NCBI RefSeq assembly: GCF_902459555.1
Contig: NZ_CABPSM010000001.1
Span: 682,001-746,000, forward strand
DNA from: Pandoraea horticolens
Lineage (GTDB): Bacteria > Pseudomonadota > Gammaproteobacteria > Burkholderiales > Burkholderiaceae
Direction of reading: 5' to 3'
Length of the DNA: 64,000 nucleotides
Shown: piece by piece, positions 62,834 to 64,000 of the stretch
Position numbering within the stretch: the stretch's first letter is position 1
Layout: each line of letters opens with the position of its first letter
Notes under the pieces: generated by a model
What the model was told of the DNA's origin: nothing
Database searches by the model: none
What the model saw: the letters and a program-made list of their open reading frames with translations, nothing else
Position numbers and translations under genes: made by a program

Positions 62834-62848
62834 ATACCGAAATGGTAT
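62834..62848. promoter_or_regulatory. BenM/CatR-type LysR operator
   Basis: ATACC at 62834-62838 and GGTAT at 62844-62848 make ATAC-N7-GTAT, the known consensus of BenM/CatM binding. Two further GGTAT half-sites at 62865-62869 and 62875-62879 extend towards the downstream operon, like the activation sites of this family. Confidence 0.65.
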
Positions 62849-62943
62849 CGGAATCTGTAAATTTGGTATTGGACGGTATCCCTCCGGGGCGCGCATCATT
62901 GGGCCCGAACGCTCTCTATGCCGCATTTTCAAGGGACAGCATC

Positions 62944-63153
62944 ATGCCAATCGTACATATCAATCTGATAGAAGGTCGCGACGAAGCCACCGTGAAGGCT
63001 TGCGTGAAGGCCGTGGCGCGCACTGTGCATGAAACGCTCGGCGCACCGCTCGAATCGATCCGTGTCTATGCCACACAGGTGCCGGCGGCGCACTGGGCCG
63101 TGGGCGAACGCACCAAGGACGAGCCGGCGGCGCCGGCCAGGGCAGGCGCGTGA
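62944..63153 (+). CDS. 4-oxalocrotonate (2-hydroxymuconate) tautomerase
   Basis: This 69-residue protein begins [20 protein letters not shown]. The N-terminal Pro after Met removal is the catalytic base of the 4-OT family, and the arginines in this segment are typical of the active site. It isomerises 2-hydroxymuconate to 2-oxo-3-hexenedioate in catechol meta-cleavage. The start is fixed by family length; the long open frame upstream is noise. It overlaps the next gene by four bases. Confidence 0.88.
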   Translation: MPIVHINLIEGRDEATVKACVKAVARTVHETLGAPLESIRVYATQVPAAHWAVGERTKDEPAAPARAGA

Positions 63154-63983
63154 TGACGGTGAGCACACAACGCGACGCCGCGACGCAGGCGCGCCTGCAG
63201 CAGGCGGCCGACGCGCTCCTCGAAGCCGAACGTTCGCATCGCTTCATCGCGCCGTTGCGCGACACGTATGCGCCGCTGAGCATCGACGACGCCTACGCCA
63301 TTCAGCGCATCAACACCGAACGGCGTCTGGCTGCCGGGCGCCGTATCGTCGGCTGCAAGATCGGTCTGACGTCGGTTGCCGTGCAGAAGCAGCTCGGCGT
63401 TGACCAGCCCGATTTCGGCATGCTGTTCGACGACATGGGTTACGGCGACGGCGAACCGATCCCTGCATCGATCCTCACGCAACCGAAGATCGAGGCCGAG
63501 ATCGCCTTCGTCATCGGCCGGGATTTGCGCGTCGACCACCCAGGCCAGCTCGATGTCATCAACGCCATCGAATACGCGCTGCCTGCACTGGAGATCGTTG
63601 GCAGCCGCGTCGCCGACTGGAACATCCGCATTACCGACACGATTGCCGATAACGCGTCGTCGGCGGCGTATGTGATCGGCAATACGCCGAAGCGGCTCTC
63701 CGAATTCGATGTGCGCATGTGCGGCATGGTGATGGAGCGTCGCGGCGAGCCGGTGTCTGTGGGGGCCGGCGCGGCCTGTCTGGGGAGTCCGATCAACGCC
63801 GTGGTGTGGCTTGCTCGGACGATGGCGGCCGTAGGCACGCCGCTTAAGGCCGGCGACCTGGTGCTCTCCGGCGCCCTCGGCCCGATGGCCGCAGTGACGC
63901 CCGGTGACATTTTCGAAACCCGTATCAACGGCCTGGGCTCGGTCCGCGCCGTGTTCGAACCTGCCAGCGAGGCTGCGCGATGA
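63150..63983 (+). CDS. 2-keto-4-pentenoate hydratase / 4-oxalocrotonate decarboxylase
   Basis: This 277-residue protein belongs to the MhpD/DmpE-DmpH (FAH-like) family: [20 protein letters not shown], then [34 protein letters not shown] (metal-binding Glu pair) and [20 protein letters not shown]. DmpE hydrates and DmpH decarboxylates neighbouring intermediates; the two are too similar to separate here, but pairing with a tautomerase favours the decarboxylase. It is translationally coupled to both neighbours. Confidence 0.88.
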   Translation: MMTVSTQRDAATQARLQQAADALLEAERSHRFIAPLRDTYAPLSIDDAYAIQRINTERRLAAGRRIVGCKIGLTSVAVQKQLGVDQPDFGMLFDDMGYGDGEPIPASILTQPKIEAEIAFVIGRDLRVDHPGQLDVINAIEYALPALEIVGSRVADWNIRITDTIADNASSAAYVIGNTPKRLSEFDVRMCGMVMERRGEPVSVGAGAACLGSPINAVVWLARTMAAVGTPLKAGDLVLSGALGPMAAVTPGDIFETRINGLGSVRAVFEPASEAAR

Positions 63984-64000
63984 GCCACATTCATGACTAC
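63980..64000 (+). CDS. Start of the next gene in the meta-cleavage operon (partial)
   Basis: An ATG at 63980 overlaps the preceding stop (ATGA) and encodes MSHIHDY before the window ends. It is too short to identify; another gene of the same catabolic pathway is expected. Confidence 0.55.

Noticed and set aside
62275-62943. Long frame upstream of the tautomerase
   Set aside because: It is antisense to the LysR gene; the tautomerase must begin MPIV for its catalytic proline.

Overview
The window is GC-rich, densely packed chromosomal DNA from a betaproteobacterium of the order Burkholderiales. Gene content (RibBA with a degenerate second domain, ribH-nusB, a DUF1328 pair, entericidin and CsbD, a Gram-negative general porin, a Liv operon and many LysR regulators) best fits Pandoraea or a close relative. 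That genus-level guess is inference, because no rRNA or other marker gene is present. No rRNA, tRNA, CRISPR array or intact insertion sequence was seen.

Region 1 (1-20.1 kb) is most of a secondary (lateral, Flag-2-like) flagellar system. It runs: the 3' end of a MotB/LafU stator gene; flgM, flgN; flgBCDEFGHIJKL; an unrecognised gene in the position of lafW; a divergent flagellin; then on the other strand flhA, flhB, fliR, fliQ, fliP, fliN, fliM; and finally fliE on the plus strand. FliM lacks the usual CheY-binding N-terminus, FlgJ lacks the muramidase domain, and flgA, fliO and fliFGHIJ are not here, so the rest must lie upstream of the window or elsewhere.

Region 2 (20.1-29.1 kb) holds an operon of porin, ABC ATPase, binding protein and fused permease (Fe3+/FbpABC-like), then an RstA/RstB-like two-component pair transcribed towards it. 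A divergent MipA/OmpV outer-membrane protein and an NAD-dependent epimerase-like gene follow. GTGAACA-type repeats sit in front of both the porin and mipA.

Region 3 (29.1-35.1 kb) has two LysR regulators, a PfkB sugar kinase, a TauE/SafE exporter with an octanucleotide repeat before its start, a soluble chemoreceptor, and a small Pro/Tyr/Gly-rich secreted protein. Region 4 (35.4-39.9 kb) is an envelope/stress and signalling patch: entericidin, CsbD, a CHASE3 histidine kinase, two DUF1328 membrane peptides, a NarL-type regulator and a stand-alone receiver.

Region 5 (40-45 kb) is metNIQ with a possible attenuator before metN, followed by an EAL-CBS-GGDEF protein. Region 6 (45.3-50 kb) has a heavily decayed amino-acid permease pseudogene, a succinate-semialdehyde-type dehydrogenase, and UbiD. 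Region 7 (50-51.6 kb) is a lytic transglycosylase preceded by a strong promoter and a leader of about 340 nt that folds into many nested helices. This leader is the best candidate in the window for an undescribed regulatory RNA.

Region 8 (51.8-56.5 kb) has an aminotransferase, nusB, ribH, ribBA, and an ArsR/SRPBCC pair driven by a promoter that appears to give a leaderless mRNA. Region 9 (56.6-64 kb) is the livFGMHJ branched-chain amino-acid importer, then a CatR/BenM-type LysR gene. This LysR gene is divergent from the start of a meta-cleavage (2-hydroxymuconate) pathway operon, with a clear ATAC-N7-GTAT operator between them.
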